A DNA stretch of 64,000 nucleotides, taken from assembly GCA_019637075.1 (NCBI GenBank), contig JAHBWI010000001.1, forward strand, positions 558,001 to 622,000, given 5' to 3'. Position 1 is the stretch's first letter. The number at the start of each line of letters is the position of its first letter. A program made the translations under genes and the position numbers. Source of the DNA: Nitrospiraceae bacterium (GTDB lineage Bacteria > Nitrospirota > Nitrospiria > Nitrospirales > Nitrospiraceae). The notes beneath the pieces were generated by a model. That model saw only the letters and a list, made by a program, of their open reading frames with translations, made no database searches and was not told the DNA's origin. Below, in pieces: positions 1-7,968 of the stretch.

Positions 1-86
1 TCAACCCCTACAGCAAGGAATTTGCGCAGCAGCCGCCGCCTCCGCCCGCAGTCAAAAAGATTCCGGTCCCCAAATACGCGGATTAA
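1..86 (+). CDS. C-terminal end of an unidentified protein (partial)
   Basis: The frame is open from the window edge (first full codon at position 3) and ends at TAA 84-86. It encodes about 27 residues, including a run of five prolines followed by a lysine/valine/proline tail ending KYAD. A Pro-rich tail of this kind is common at the end of secreted or membrane-anchored proteins, but nothing identifies the family. The 147 bases to the next gene hold no other recognisable feature. Confidence 0.5.
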   Translation, partial: NPYSKEFAQQPPPPPAVKKIPVPKYAD

Positions 87-233
87 GGTCCCGCACCTGG
101 ACGCTCACGATCCCTCCCCCTGCCCACCGGTTTGCCGACACGTGCCGACGGGTCCTTGACGGACTGAAAATTGTTTGTTTAGCATGCATCAGCATATCCT
201 CACAGGTAGCCGACCGAATTTGAAAGGGATCCC

Positions 234-686
234 GTGACCGATCAAGCCTCAGCCCCCAGTTCCTCGGAGACTGCGCCCGCAGGCAAGCAGGAGACCCCGT
301 TTCTGTTCCAACGCCCAGTCCGGCTCATCATCAACACGTTCCTCGGCCTGTTCCTCGTGAGCCTTATCGCCTTTCGGTTCGTTCCCGGATGGCTGGATCC
401 CGACTTTTCCAAGCACATCGAAAGCCATCGAGTAATGGTCGGCATGACGCGTGAGCAAGTACTCGAAGCTTGGGGCGGCCCCAACACGATGAACGTGAGC
501 CACACCAGCGAGGGACTACGCCGGGAAGAATGGATCTTCGAGGATTGGGAGAGTTCGTCGGTCGTCAAGCACCGCTATCTCTATTTCGAGGAAGGCAAGC
601 TCATCGGCGGACACTTCTCCGGTTCGGATGTGCGCATCCCGATGAAAACCGAACCGGCGGCGGAAAAACCCAAGGGGCATCCCTAG
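234..686 (+). CDS. membrane-anchored protein with SmpA/OmlA-like segment
   Basis: This encodes 150 residues from a GTG start preceded by AAAGGGA at about 224-230. A polar Ser/Ala/Pro-rich N-terminus of about 27 residues is followed by one hydrophobic segment (about residues 32-50, IINTFLGLFLVSLIAF). The outer part contains VMVGMTREQVLEAWGGP, which resembles the helix-turn motif of SmpA/OmlA (BamE-like) domains, then a strand-rich region with EEWIFEDW. I infer an inner-membrane-anchored periplasmic protein of unknown role. It is too divergent to call BamE. Confidence 0.7.
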   Translation: MTDQASAPSSSETAPAGKQETPFLFQRPVRLIINTFLGLFLVSLIAFRFVPGWLDPDFSKHIESHRVMVGMTREQVLEAWGGPNTMNVSHTSEGLRREEWIFEDWESSSVVKHRYLYFEEGKLIGGHFSGSDVRIPMKTEPAAEKPKGHP

Positions 687-792
687 GACAAGCAGGCATC
701 AAGGAAGGCCGGATCTGTGTGCACCGCAACAGCGCCGAGCGGACGGCTTCTCGGACATTACAAGGAAGCCGGCGGCCGTTTCCCGCGACCGG

Positions 793-1062
793 CTATTCGC
801 CCTCGCCGGACATCTCCCTGATCTGCAAACTGAGTCGGCTCAACAGCTCTTCGGCGCGATCCCGCTCCGCCTCCGCCACCATCACGCGACTGGAAAGAAA
901 CGGCACGCCGGGATAGAGTCCGCCGACATGCTCGTGCTGTACGACGTAGGCAATCCCATTGCCGTCCAGCAAACTCTTGACCACGGCCAACTCCCCGGCA
1001 TCCCCCGGTTCCCGCACCGTCACCAACCTGCCCGACTCCGGTTTACCCGTCCGATAGAACAT
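793..1062 (-). CDS. DUF2007-like small protein
   Basis: This encodes 89 residues. The ATG at 1062 is chosen over an upstream start at 1131 because GGAGG lies 7 nt before it and the extra 23 residues are arginine-rich and unlike a conserved N-terminus. The pattern LVTVREPGDAGELAVVKSLL, then GIAYVV, and a late VMVAEAERDRAEELL matches DUF2007 (putative signal-transducing protein). These domains are small alpha/beta folds often fused to or found beside regulatory proteins. No catalytic residues are evident and the partner is unknown. Confidence 0.7.
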   Translation of the reverse strand: MFYRTGKPESGRLVTVREPGDAGELAVVKSLLDGNGIAYVVQHEHVGGLYPGVPFLSSRVMVAEAERDRAEELLSRLSLQIREMSGEGE

Positions 1063-1244
1063 CCGGCGCCTCCGCTCTGCTCGCCCCGCGCACCGCGACC
1101 GCATTCCGCACAGCCGCCTCGCGATTCCCACGATCGACTACGTAGATGAACTCGACAGTATCTGCGGGATTCGTTGCAATTCTCCGGGATGCTGACTACA
1201 CTGAAATGGATGCACCTGCAAGGCAGGCCGCACCGCCGGAGCTT

Positions 1245-1529
1245 CTAAGGGGTTTCCGTTATCTGAACGCGCCGTTCCTTTCCGGCGCCCCCGGAGACGG
1301 TCAACACCCGCTTCCATTCGCGGATCTGATAGACGGCCCACGCTTGCGGCTCATTCTTGTAATACGCGTCCGGATCCTCTCCGGAGGCGTTCAGATAGAT
1401 CGGTTCCGTAAACCCTTCGTCCAGGACATAGTCCAAGAGACAATCGGTCGTGAACCCTTTGCCCCGCAGTGAAACCTCGGCCAGGAAGTTCAGAATGTCG
1501 TCGGAGTTTTGGATGGTGATAGGCTTCAT
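1245..1529 (-). CDS. hypothetical protein
   Basis: This encodes 94 residues starting MKPITIQNSDDILNFL. The ATG at 1529 is preferred to a start at 1631 because the longer form would run into the divergent gene at 1580. It is acidic and mixed alpha/beta by eye, with YYKNEPQAWAVYQIREWKR in the middle and no signal peptide or membrane segment. I do not recognise the family. It is divergent from the PqqC/CADD-like gene, so the roughly 50-bp gap probably carries both promoters. Confidence 0.6.
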   Translation of the reverse strand: MKPITIQNSDDILNFLAEVSLRGKGFTTDCLLDYVLDEGFTEPIYLNASGEDPDAYYKNEPQAWAVYQIREWKRVLTVSGGAGKERRVQITETP

Positions 1530-1579
1530 CGACTCGTACGTCGCCGATTGTAGCGATTGAGAAAGAAGGAAGGCAAGCC

Positions 1580-2335
1580 ATGGCAACGAACGCACTCCCG
1601 CGGACGGCATTTCAAGAACGGCTTCTGGCACTGATGGATCGCAAACACCATTGGGCCTGGCCGGTCATCATGGGGCCCGGCATCTCCAAGGACCAGCTGC
1701 GGATCCACTACCAGCAGGAATACCACGTGTACGTCCGAGATTTTCCCGTACTGCTGGCTCGGGTCCACGGGCAGAACCCGCCGCCTGACGTGCGGCGGAT
1801 GTTGGCTGAAAACATTTACGAGGAAGATACCGGCGGACTCTCGTTCGGCCGCTCCCATCCCGAGCTGTTCAACGAGATGATGCGGGGGCTCGGGTTTGAG
1901 CCTGCCGATTTCGACCGGGCCAAGCTCTTTCCCGCCAGCGCGCAGTACCGGCGATGGCTGGAAAAGGTCACGGCCAGCCGAGACTGGGTGATCGGTGCCG
2001 CGGCCCTCGCGGTCTTCGTCGAAGGCAGCGTCAAGGATCGCAAGGAAATCCTGGAACCGTCCAAACCCAAAACAGAGGAAGAGATCGAGGCGTACGTGAA
2101 CGCGCACCCCTTGGTCTGCCACCATCACATCGATCGCCGTCAGATGGATCTCATCCGCGCCCATCAGAAGGTCGAAGCCGGTCACCGTCAGGATGCCTAT
2201 ACGATGGTGACCACCTATGCCAAGACGAGAGCCCAGCAGAACGCGGTGCTCGCTTGCGTGAAAACCGGACTCCGCCTCTGGATGCGCTATCGCGACAGCA
2301 TCGCCAAGGCCTGCCGCTTGAAGAACCCCCGATGA
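1580..2335 (+). CDS. PqqC/CADD-like heme-oxygenase-fold metalloprotein
   Basis: This encodes 251 residues with an all-helical TenA/PqqC-type layout. Candidate metal ligands by eye are E81 or E82 with H93, E148, and the late motif H195-x3-E199-x2-H202, which matches the HxxxDxxH motif of CADD-type di-metal oxidases with Glu for Asp. Known family roles include PQQ ring closure and an alternative p-aminobenzoate synthesis (CADD of Chlamydia, NE1434 of Nitrosomonas). No pqq genes lie nearby, so a CADD-like folate role is the better guess, but it is inference. Its stop overlaps the ATG of the next gene (ATGA). Confidence 0.75.
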   Translation: MATNALPRTAFQERLLALMDRKHHWAWPVIMGPGISKDQLRIHYQQEYHVYVRDFPVLLARVHGQNPPPDVRRMLAENIYEEDTGGLSFGRSHPELFNEMMRGLGFEPADFDRAKLFPASAQYRRWLEKVTASRDWVIGAAALAVFVEGSVKDRKEILEPSKPKTEEEIEAYVNAHPLVCHHHIDRRQMDLIRAHQKVEAGHRQDAYTMVTTYAKTRAQQNAVLACVKTGLRLWMRYRDSIAKACRLKNPR

Positions 2336-3210
2336 ACAGCCTTCTCCTCCGGATTATGCTCCTCGTCGGGTTCTTTTGGAGCCTCCCGGCGGACAGTCGC
2401 GCGGACGACATGGTACTCGTGCCGGCCGGCGAATTCTTCATGGGGGGAAACGGTGACAGCGAGACACTCCCGGACGAGCAGCCAGCACGGCGAATCTGGC
2501 TCGGCGCATTTTTAATCGACCGCTACGAAGTTACCAATCAGGAGTATGAACGGTTCGTTCGGGGCACGGGCTATCCAGCCCCCGCGAATGCCTCTGCGGC
2601 AGCGACGCTCTGGGAAGGCACCACTCCCATGCCGGGCATCGAACGACACCCAGTCGTCAACGTGAGTTGGCTCGATGCCGTTGCCTACTGCCGATGGGCC
2701 GGCAAACGGCTCCCCACCGAAGCGGAGTGGGAAAAGGCTGCGCGCGGAACGGATGGCCGCAAATACCCGTGGGGACAGGAGTGGGATTTGACCAAGGCCA
2801 ACAGCGCCAGCTATTGGGCGAAGGACACCGTCCACTTTGCCGACAGCCAAGATTGGGAGAATTTTTGGCTCAAAGGCCGTGGTGCATCCCTGTCCAAAGA
2901 AAAGGGCCTCAAGGGTGAGGTGTTGACGATGCCCGTTGGGTCGTTCCCCGAAAGCGTGAGTCCTTATGGCCTGTTCGACATGGCAGGCAATGTCGCCGAA
3001 TGGGTGCAGGACTGGTACAACCCCAATTATTACCGCACCGGTCCGCTCACCGACCCGCCCGGTCCGGAACGTGGAGCCATCAAATCCATGCGCGGAGGTT
3101 CCTGGCTCAAACCGGCTGTCAGCCTGCGGACCAGCGATCGGGATTGGGGCACGATGGACAGCCGCCCCTCCGGCACCGGCATCCGGTGCGCCCGCGACTC
3201 ATACCAATAG
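2332..3210 (+). CDS. secreted formylglycine-generating-enzyme (SUMF1) family protein
   Basis: This encodes 292 residues from an ATG overlapping the previous stop, with a Sec signal peptide cut after about DSRA. The domain runs from MVLVPAGEFFMGG through IDRYEVTNQEYERF, AGKRLPTEAEWEKAARG, YPWG and MAGNVAEWVQDWY to MRGGSW and GIRCAR, all hallmarks of the FGE-sulfatase fold. True FGE enzymes need a C-terminal pair of copper-binding cysteines. Here the C-terminal region has only one Cys (GIRCAR), so formylglycine formation is unlikely. It is probably a periplasmic structural or binding relative. Confidence 0.85.
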   Translation: MNSLLLRIMLLVGFFWSLPADSRADDMVLVPAGEFFMGGNGDSETLPDEQPARRIWLGAFLIDRYEVTNQEYERFVRGTGYPAPANASAAATLWEGTTPMPGIERHPVVNVSWLDAVAYCRWAGKRLPTEAEWEKAARGTDGRKYPWGQEWDLTKANSASYWAKDTVHFADSQDWENFWLKGRGASLSKEKGLKGEVLTMPVGSFPESVSPYGLFDMAGNVAEWVQDWYNPNYYRTGPLTDPPGPERGAIKSMRGGSWLKPAVSLRTSDRDWGTMDSRPSGTGIRCARDSYQ

Positions 3211-3363
3211 ACGCCCACCGCCCCGTACGACTGCGCTCCCAAGGCAAGATTCCACGAGACGGCCGGCTGTCCACTTTTCACGACTTGCTAGGTCATCCTC
3301 CCCTTCTCCGCTTATACTGACTGTACTGCCAGACAGCCTCAGTAAGGCTACCAGGAACGATGC

Positions 3364-5616
3364 ATGATGCCACTGCGACTACAGGTCCAACAGGCTCCAC
3401 TTGCCGTCGTCTTGGCCCTCCTGACCGCTGCCATTTTCCTTACCGACCTCCGCTTCGAATATGGCGTCGCGACCTGGCTGCCCTACTTCATCCTGGCGCT
3501 GCCGGTGGCGAAACTCTATGCCCCGCGAATTTTGCTGTTCGCCGTGGCCAGCTGGTCGACGCTGATCCTCGCCAAATTCCTGCAGATGCCGCCGGCTGGC
3601 TATGTCGACACCGCCGTTTTCAACCGCGGCATCGCCATCGTCACCCTCTGGACCATGGCCTTTCTCCTATACCGGCACCGCACCCTCGGCCAATTGATCC
3701 ATGAGGAAGAGCGCCGAGTCAGCGAGATTCTGGACGGGGCCCTCGATGCCGTCATCGCGATCGACCCTCCCGGCCGTGTTACGGCTTGGAACCCCCAAGC
3801 GGAAAAGACATTCGGATTCAGCCGCGACGAAGCCCATGGCCGACTGCTCTCGGATCTCATTATTCCTCCGTCCTTTCGTGAGGCGCACGGCAAAGGATTG
3901 CAACGGTATGGTGAATCCGGGGACGGCCCGATATTGAACCGCCGAATCGAGGTCGTGGCGCGCCACAAAGACGGCCGGGAATTTCCGGTCGAGCTCTCGG
4001 TGATGCCGCTCCGCGTCGGCCGGACAATCAGTTTTTGCGCGTTCGTACGAGACATCACCGAGCGCAAGGAGCTTGAAACCACGCTACGCCGAGCCCGGGA
4101 GGTCGCCGAAAGCGCCAGCCAGGCGAAAAGCGATTTTGTCGCCAATATCAGCCATGAAATCAGAACCCCGTTGAATGCGATCTGCGGGACGACCGACCTC
4201 TTGCTCTCCACCACGCTTACCGGCCCACAACGCCGCTATACGGAAATGTGCCAGAAGGCCAGTCAGGCGCTGCTGCATCTGGTAACCGATCTCCTCGACT
4301 TCTCGCGCATCGAGTCCGGCCGGATGTCGCTGGAGCGCAAACCGTTCGATTTACGCCAGGTCGTGGATCGAACGATCCAACTGATGGGACCCCGGGCCGA
4401 CGAAAAACGCCTCACTTTGTCGGCGCACGTGGCGGACGACTTGCCGCACATGATTCAGGGCGACGCCTTCCGCCTGCACCAGGTGCTGCTGAATCTGATC
4501 GCCAACGCCCTCAAATTCACCAGCCAGGGCTACATCTCCGTCAAAGCCACGCCGGTCGACGGTGAGCGGGATTCCCCGCGCTTTCGACTCAGCGTCAGCG
4601 ACAGCGGCATCGGGATTCCGCCCGATCAATTGGAGCGAATCTTCGACCGGTTTACCCAGGTCGACAGCGCGGCCAGCCGTCAGCATGGCGGCGTCGGCCT
4701 CGGCTTGGCCATTTGCAAGCGGCTGGTGGAACTCATGAACGGCCGCATCTGGGCGGAAAACAACCAGGGCGGCAGTACGTTCTTCGTCGAACTTCCCTTG
4801 ATCCCTGCGGCGGCAACGGAAGCCGTCGCCGGCGACGGGAGTCACGCGCTGCCGGCAGCCCCCACGGTCACCGCCCCAACTGCTGCACCGTCCCCAGGCC
4901 TCCATATCTTGGTCGCCGAAGACTCCGCAGAGTCGCGTGAGCTGATTCACTATTACTTCCAAGGCACAGCGCATCGGGTCGAAACCGTCATCGATGGTGA
5001 CGAAGCTGTTTCGCGCTACTGTGCCGAAAACTACGACCTGGTGCTGATGGATTTGCAAATGCCCGGCATGGATGGATTCACGGCAACCCGCCGGATCAGG
5101 GCCTGGGAGATTGCGCAAGGTCGCACCGCCACCCCGATCATCGCCCTCACGGCGAATGCGTTCCGTGAAGCCGCGGACCAAAGCGCCGCTGCCGGCTGTA
5201 CCGGATTTCTGACGAAACCGATCGCCCGCGAACTTCTCCTGAGCACGATCGCCCGCTATAGGCCGTCTTCCACGCCCTCCGGCACCGTCGTAACCGCCGG
5301 ACAACCATCGGAGCGCCCGTGGAACGAGGTCACGCAGCGCATCGACCAGGAGATCAAAGACCGTCGTCCTCAGTTTTTGAAATACCGCCGGAAGGACCTC
5401 GCGACCCTGCAAGACGCCGCGGCCCGCGGCGAGTATGAGACCATCGCCCTTCTCGGCCACCGCATGAAGGGACTCTCCGGCTCCTATGGTTTTCCCGAGA
5501 TCGGCGCCATCGGACGCCGGCTGGAATCGGCGGCCGCCGGCAAGGACCTGGTCGCCATTCAGACTCAACTGGAACAGTTGGCGGCACTTGTGAAACAGGG
5601 GGATGAAGCGGCCTAA
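3364..5616 (+). CDS. hybrid sensor histidine kinase (PAS-HisKA-HATPase-REC-HPt)
   Basis: This encodes 750 residues. Residues 1-105 hold about three or four membrane helices in a MASE-like block. A PAS domain spans about 120-235 (ending VRDITERKELE), and the HisKA H-box is NISHEIRTPLN with phospho-acceptor H264. The HATPase has N-box NLIANALKFT, G1 DSGIGIP and G2 GVGLGLAI. A receiver domain follows with VLMDLQMPGMDG, then an HPt domain with LLGHRMKGLSG. It is a complete phosphorelay on one inner-membrane protein. The response regulator 33 nt downstream is a likely output partner. The ATG at 3367 is an equally possible start. A TATACT -10-like box lies at 3313-3318. Confidence 0.95.
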   Translation: MMPLRLQVQQAPLAVVLALLTAAIFLTDLRFEYGVATWLPYFILALPVAKLYAPRILLFAVASWSTLILAKFLQMPPAGYVDTAVFNRGIAIVTLWTMAFLLYRHRTLGQLIHEEERRVSEILDGALDAVIAIDPPGRVTAWNPQAEKTFGFSRDEAHGRLLSDLIIPPSFREAHGKGLQRYGESGDGPILNRRIEVVARHKDGREFPVELSVMPLRVGRTISFCAFVRDITERKELETTLRRAREVAESASQAKSDFVANISHEIRTPLNAICGTTDLLLSTTLTGPQRRYTEMCQKASQALLHLVTDLLDFSRIESGRMSLERKPFDLRQVVDRTIQLMGPRADEKRLTLSAHVADDLPHMIQGDAFRLHQVLLNLIANALKFTSQGYISVKATPVDGERDSPRFRLSVSDSGIGIPPDQLERIFDRFTQVDSAASRQHGGVGLGLAICKRLVELMNGRIWAENNQGGSTFFVELPLIPAAATEAVAGDGSHALPAAPTVTAPTAAPSPGLHILVAEDSAESRELIHYYFQGTAHRVETVIDGDEAVSRYCAENYDLVLMDLQMPGMDGFTATRRIRAWEIAQGRTATPIIALTANAFREAADQSAAAGCTGFLTKPIARELLLSTIARYRPSSTPSGTVVTAGQPSERPWNEVTQRIDQEIKDRRPQFLKYRRKDLATLQDAAARGEYETIALLGHRMKGLSGSYGFPEIGAIGRRLESAAAGKDLVAIQTQLEQLAALVKQGDEAA

Positions 5617-5649
5617 GCGTTTCACCACCGAGCCTTTGGAGGACGGACG

Positions 5650-6294
5650 ATGAGCATCTTGATCGTCGACGACTTCGACGAAGAGCGGGAACTACTTCAA
5701 ACGATCTTACGCGGTGCTGGTTTCGGCCCCCTCGTTCCGGTCGGATCGGCTCGGGAGGGTCTGCAGATCTTGGGAGTCGGAAAGAAAATGCGTACGCCGC
5801 CGGAGGTCGATTTAGTCCTCATGGACCTGGCGATGCCCGAGATCGATGGTCTGGAGGCCTGCCGCCGAATTCGAGCGGAAGACCGCTTGCAATCCCTGCC
5901 GATCATCGTCATCACGGCACGGACGGAGGCTGAAGACATCCAGGCAGCCTACACGGCCGGGGCGACGGATTACATACGGAAGCCCGTCATCCCAGCCGAA
6001 CTGATCGCCCGGACCGCGAATTCGCTGAGCCTGAAGCAGGAGACCGACGCGCGAAGGCAGCGCGAGCAGGAATTGCTGGAGCGGACGAAAGAGCTGGATC
6101 ACGCGTTCGAGCAAATGACGCGTCTACACGGCACGTTGCAAATCTGCGCCAAGTGCAAGAGGGTGAAGTCCGAGGGGAGTTACTGGCAACGGATCGAGGA
6201 CTTCTTACGGCAACACTCAGGCCGAAAAATCTCCGAAGCCGTCTGTGATACGTGCATGCACCAGGCCTATCCCCACCTGAGGCAGACCAAGTAA
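5650..6294 (+). CDS. response regulator with C-terminal CxxC/CxxC domain
   Basis: This encodes 214 residues from an ATG with GGAGG 7-11 nt upstream. An N-terminal receiver domain (ILIVDDFDEERELL, phospho-site VLMDLAMPEIDG, TARTEA, and KP in DYIRKPVIP) is followed by a short coiled coil (about 125-160). The C-terminal module is LQICAKCKRV...YWQRIEDFL...ISEAVCDTCMHQ, with paired CxxC motifs. This tail is a recurrent ending of receiver and PAS proteins and may bind zinc. No DNA-binding domain is seen. It forms a pair with the hybrid kinase just upstream. Confidence 0.9.
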   Translation: MSILIVDDFDEERELLQTILRGAGFGPLVPVGSAREGLQILGVGKKMRTPPEVDLVLMDLAMPEIDGLEACRRIRAEDRLQSLPIIVITARTEAEDIQAAYTAGATDYIRKPVIPAELIARTANSLSLKQETDARRQREQELLERTKELDHAFEQMTRLHGTLQICAKCKRVKSEGSYWQRIEDFLRQHSGRKISEAVCDTCMHQAYPHLRQTK

Positions 6295-6328
6295 GACGCG
6301 TGTTTGCCGATACGTCTTCGCCTTTGCG

Positions 6329-7003
6329 TCACGGATGCGACGAGTCCCTGAGCGCGAATTCCAAGGCCTCGATCCGCACCACCGGCATGATCAACCCCAG
6401 CCCCTCTTCCTCGTGAGAAAAGTCGTAGATCACCGACTCCTCCGGAATCAGCCGGCCCGCCAGAACCACGTCGAGCTCCACCGGCTTGCCGCCGGCTAAC
6501 CGTTCCTTGATTATGTTGACCTGTTCCGTTGTCGTCGCGACCAACCGGCCCGGCAAGTCCTCATACTTGAACCGTACGACTCCCCATACCGTCTTGTTCA
6601 TCTTCGGGCCGAGCACGACGGGAAACCCCTGCTCCTCCGCTTCAAACGCTGACAGTTCCCCCTGCCAGACGAATGCGAGTCGTCTGGAGAGGACTTCGTT
6701 GCCCGTCCGTTTGGCGTCCCGGTCACGATTCAGGGCAAACAGTCGCTCGTCATGACCCGGATCGTGGTGCCCTCCGCCGTACAGAACGACCCAATCCGGA
6801 GGGGCTCCCTCCAACTCAGTCAGAAAGGCCTCGATGTGGGCCGGCTCCAACAGAAGCTGAGTGTCGGATGGCAGCTCGCGCAAGGCATCCTCAAGCGACG
6901 GACGGAGGGGGCGAATCCCGGAGAGTTCTTGAGAACACGAGAGGGAGGGAGCGCTGAAGAGTGCCAGGATGGTGAGAACTAATGCCCACCGAACGCCACG
7001 CAT
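6329..7003 (-). CDS. secreted hypothetical protein
   Basis: This encodes 224 residues if read from the ATG at 7003, giving a clean signal peptide (MRGVRWALVLTILALFSAPSLSCS, possible lipobox LSC). A longer frame to 7129 would overlap the upstream gene and start without a signal sequence. The mature part has PPDWVVLYGGGHHDPGHDERLF and a strand-rich C-terminus with the phrase AGRLIPEESVIYDFSHEEEG. I do not recognise the family. It starts 7 nt after the stop of the upstream gene, so it is translationally linked. Confidence 0.65.
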   Translation of the reverse strand: MRGVRWALVLTILALFSAPSLSCSQELSGIRPLRPSLEDALRELPSDTQLLLEPAHIEAFLTELEGAPPDWVVLYGGGHHDPGHDERLFALNRDRDAKRTGNEVLSRRLAFVWQGELSAFEAEEQGFPVVLGPKMNKTVWGVVRFKYEDLPGRLVATTTEQVNIIKERLAGGKPVELDVVLAGRLIPEESVIYDFSHEEEGLGLIMPVVRIEALEFALRDSSHP

Positions 7004-7010
7004 GGGAGGG

Positions 7011-7334
7011 CTAACCCGGAACCTGACCGCGTAACCGGGCAAATTGGTCTTGCAGCGCGCGAACAGCGGGGTCATCCCACCCCACGACACCCAACTCGAC
7101 GAGCACGGCAATACGAGGGGCTGGATCAAGCCTGGACGATAGCGGTGGGGAGACCGACAGCGTCTTGAGCACTTGAGTATAAACGCCCAGCCAGGATTCG
7201 GTCACGGCGCGCAGCCCCGCGTCCGAGCCCTTCATTCTCCCCAACCGCACCTGTTGTAGGAGCTTGATCAGGGGATCAGACTGGGAAATCGTTCCGATCG
7301 CGCGGTGAAGTTGTTCTTCGTCTTCGTTCGACAT
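7011..7334 (-). CDS. hypothetical protein
   Basis: This encodes 107 residues beginning MSNEDEEQLHRAIG. It is mostly helical by eye, with no signal peptide and no metal-binding motif. It lies directly upstream of the secreted unknown at 6329-7003, and the two are probably co-transcribed. The family is not recognised. Coding is supported by the tight spacing and the lack of a better frame. Confidence 0.6.
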   Translation of the reverse strand: MSNEDEEQLHRAIGTISQSDPLIKLLQQVRLGRMKGSDAGLRAVTESWLGVYTQVLKTLSVSPPLSSRLDPAPRIAVLVELGVVGWDDPAVRALQDQFARLRGQVPG

Positions 7335-7386
7335 CAGCGGGTGATCCGGTGAAAGCGATGGACGGCACCCCGGCCGTCTCCGTCGG

Positions 7387-7611
7387 TTAGTTCATCGAAC
7401 AGGCGCCGGGTCCACGAGGATCGCCGCAGCTCCCGCAAGATCCGCCGCCGGAGGGACTCGACCAATCGCCCGTTGCCCCCACCCCGAATGCAGAAAACTG
7501 TTTGTTGAGCGAGGTGCCCTTGCAGGAAGGACAGGCAGGCGCGGCATTGCCCTGGACCAACAGCTCGAACCGGTGATTGCATTGCTGGCAGACGTACTCG
7601 AAAATAGGCAT
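7387..7611 (-). CDS. FmdB-type zinc-ribbon protein
   Basis: This encodes 74 residues. The start MPIFEYVCQQCNHRFELL followed by CPSCKG is diagnostic of the FmdB/CxxC_CXXC_SSSS family of small regulatory zinc ribbons. The C-terminus adds a Gly/Ser/Cys-rich tail (GGGSCGSCGDP) typical of several family members. AAGGAG sits 8 nt before the ATG, and a good promoter lies further upstream (7638-7666, minus strand). The molecular role of the family is not established; some members affect transcription of neighbouring operons. Confidence 0.9.
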   Translation of the reverse strand: MPIFEYVCQQCNHRFELLVQGNAAPACPSCKGTSLNKQFSAFGVGATGDWSSPSGGGSCGSCGDPRGPGACSMN

Positions 7612-7637
7612 GGGTTATACTCCTTGATGACGACGGC

Positions 7638-7666
7638 ATTATAGAAACCCCGAAACCACTTCGCAA
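7638..7666 (-). promoter_or_regulatory. sigma70-like promoter for the FmdB-type gene
   Basis: On the minus strand TTGCGA (7666-7661) is separated by 17 bp from TATAAT (7643-7638). The -10 box is perfect and lies 27 bp before the FmdB-type ATG at 7611. The divergent gene starts at 7694, so this short gap is a bidirectional control region. Confidence 0.65.
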
Positions 7667-7693
7667 TCATGAGTCCGCACAGGAGCTTGTACG

Positions 7694-7957
7694 ATGGTTA
7701 CCGAAGAACGTGAGTTTACGTTTCGCATTTCGCTTGAAGCCCGCTTCCCCGACGACTACGACGGCGCCGACGATGAGTATGCATGGCTGCGCGAATGGGA
7801 GACCCGTATCAAGCCCCACCTTCTCAAACAACTCTTTGACTCGCTCCGCCAATATCCGGCCTGGAACGCCCACGTTCGCAATCGCGGGAAATCGCCCCTG
7901 GAAGAAATCGAAGTCGCGTTGGAGCGTGACTTCGCCAAGCCACAACTTCCGTTTTGA
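7694..7957 (+). CDS. hypothetical protein
   Basis: This encodes 87 residues from ATG 7694. It is acidic in its first half (FPDDYDGADDEYAWLREWE), with a helical remainder that includes a QYPAWNAHVRNRG motif. It has no signal peptide, membrane helix or metal motif. Its stop overlaps a possible TTG start of the next gene, suggesting an operon with the HemW-like protein. It looks like a small conserved protein, but I cannot name the family. Confidence 0.65.
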   Translation: MVTEEREFTFRISLEARFPDDYDGADDEYAWLREWETRIKPHLLKQLFDSLRQYPAWNAHVRNRGKSPLEEIEVALERDFAKPQLPF

Positions 7958-7968
7958 CGCGAGCCAGC

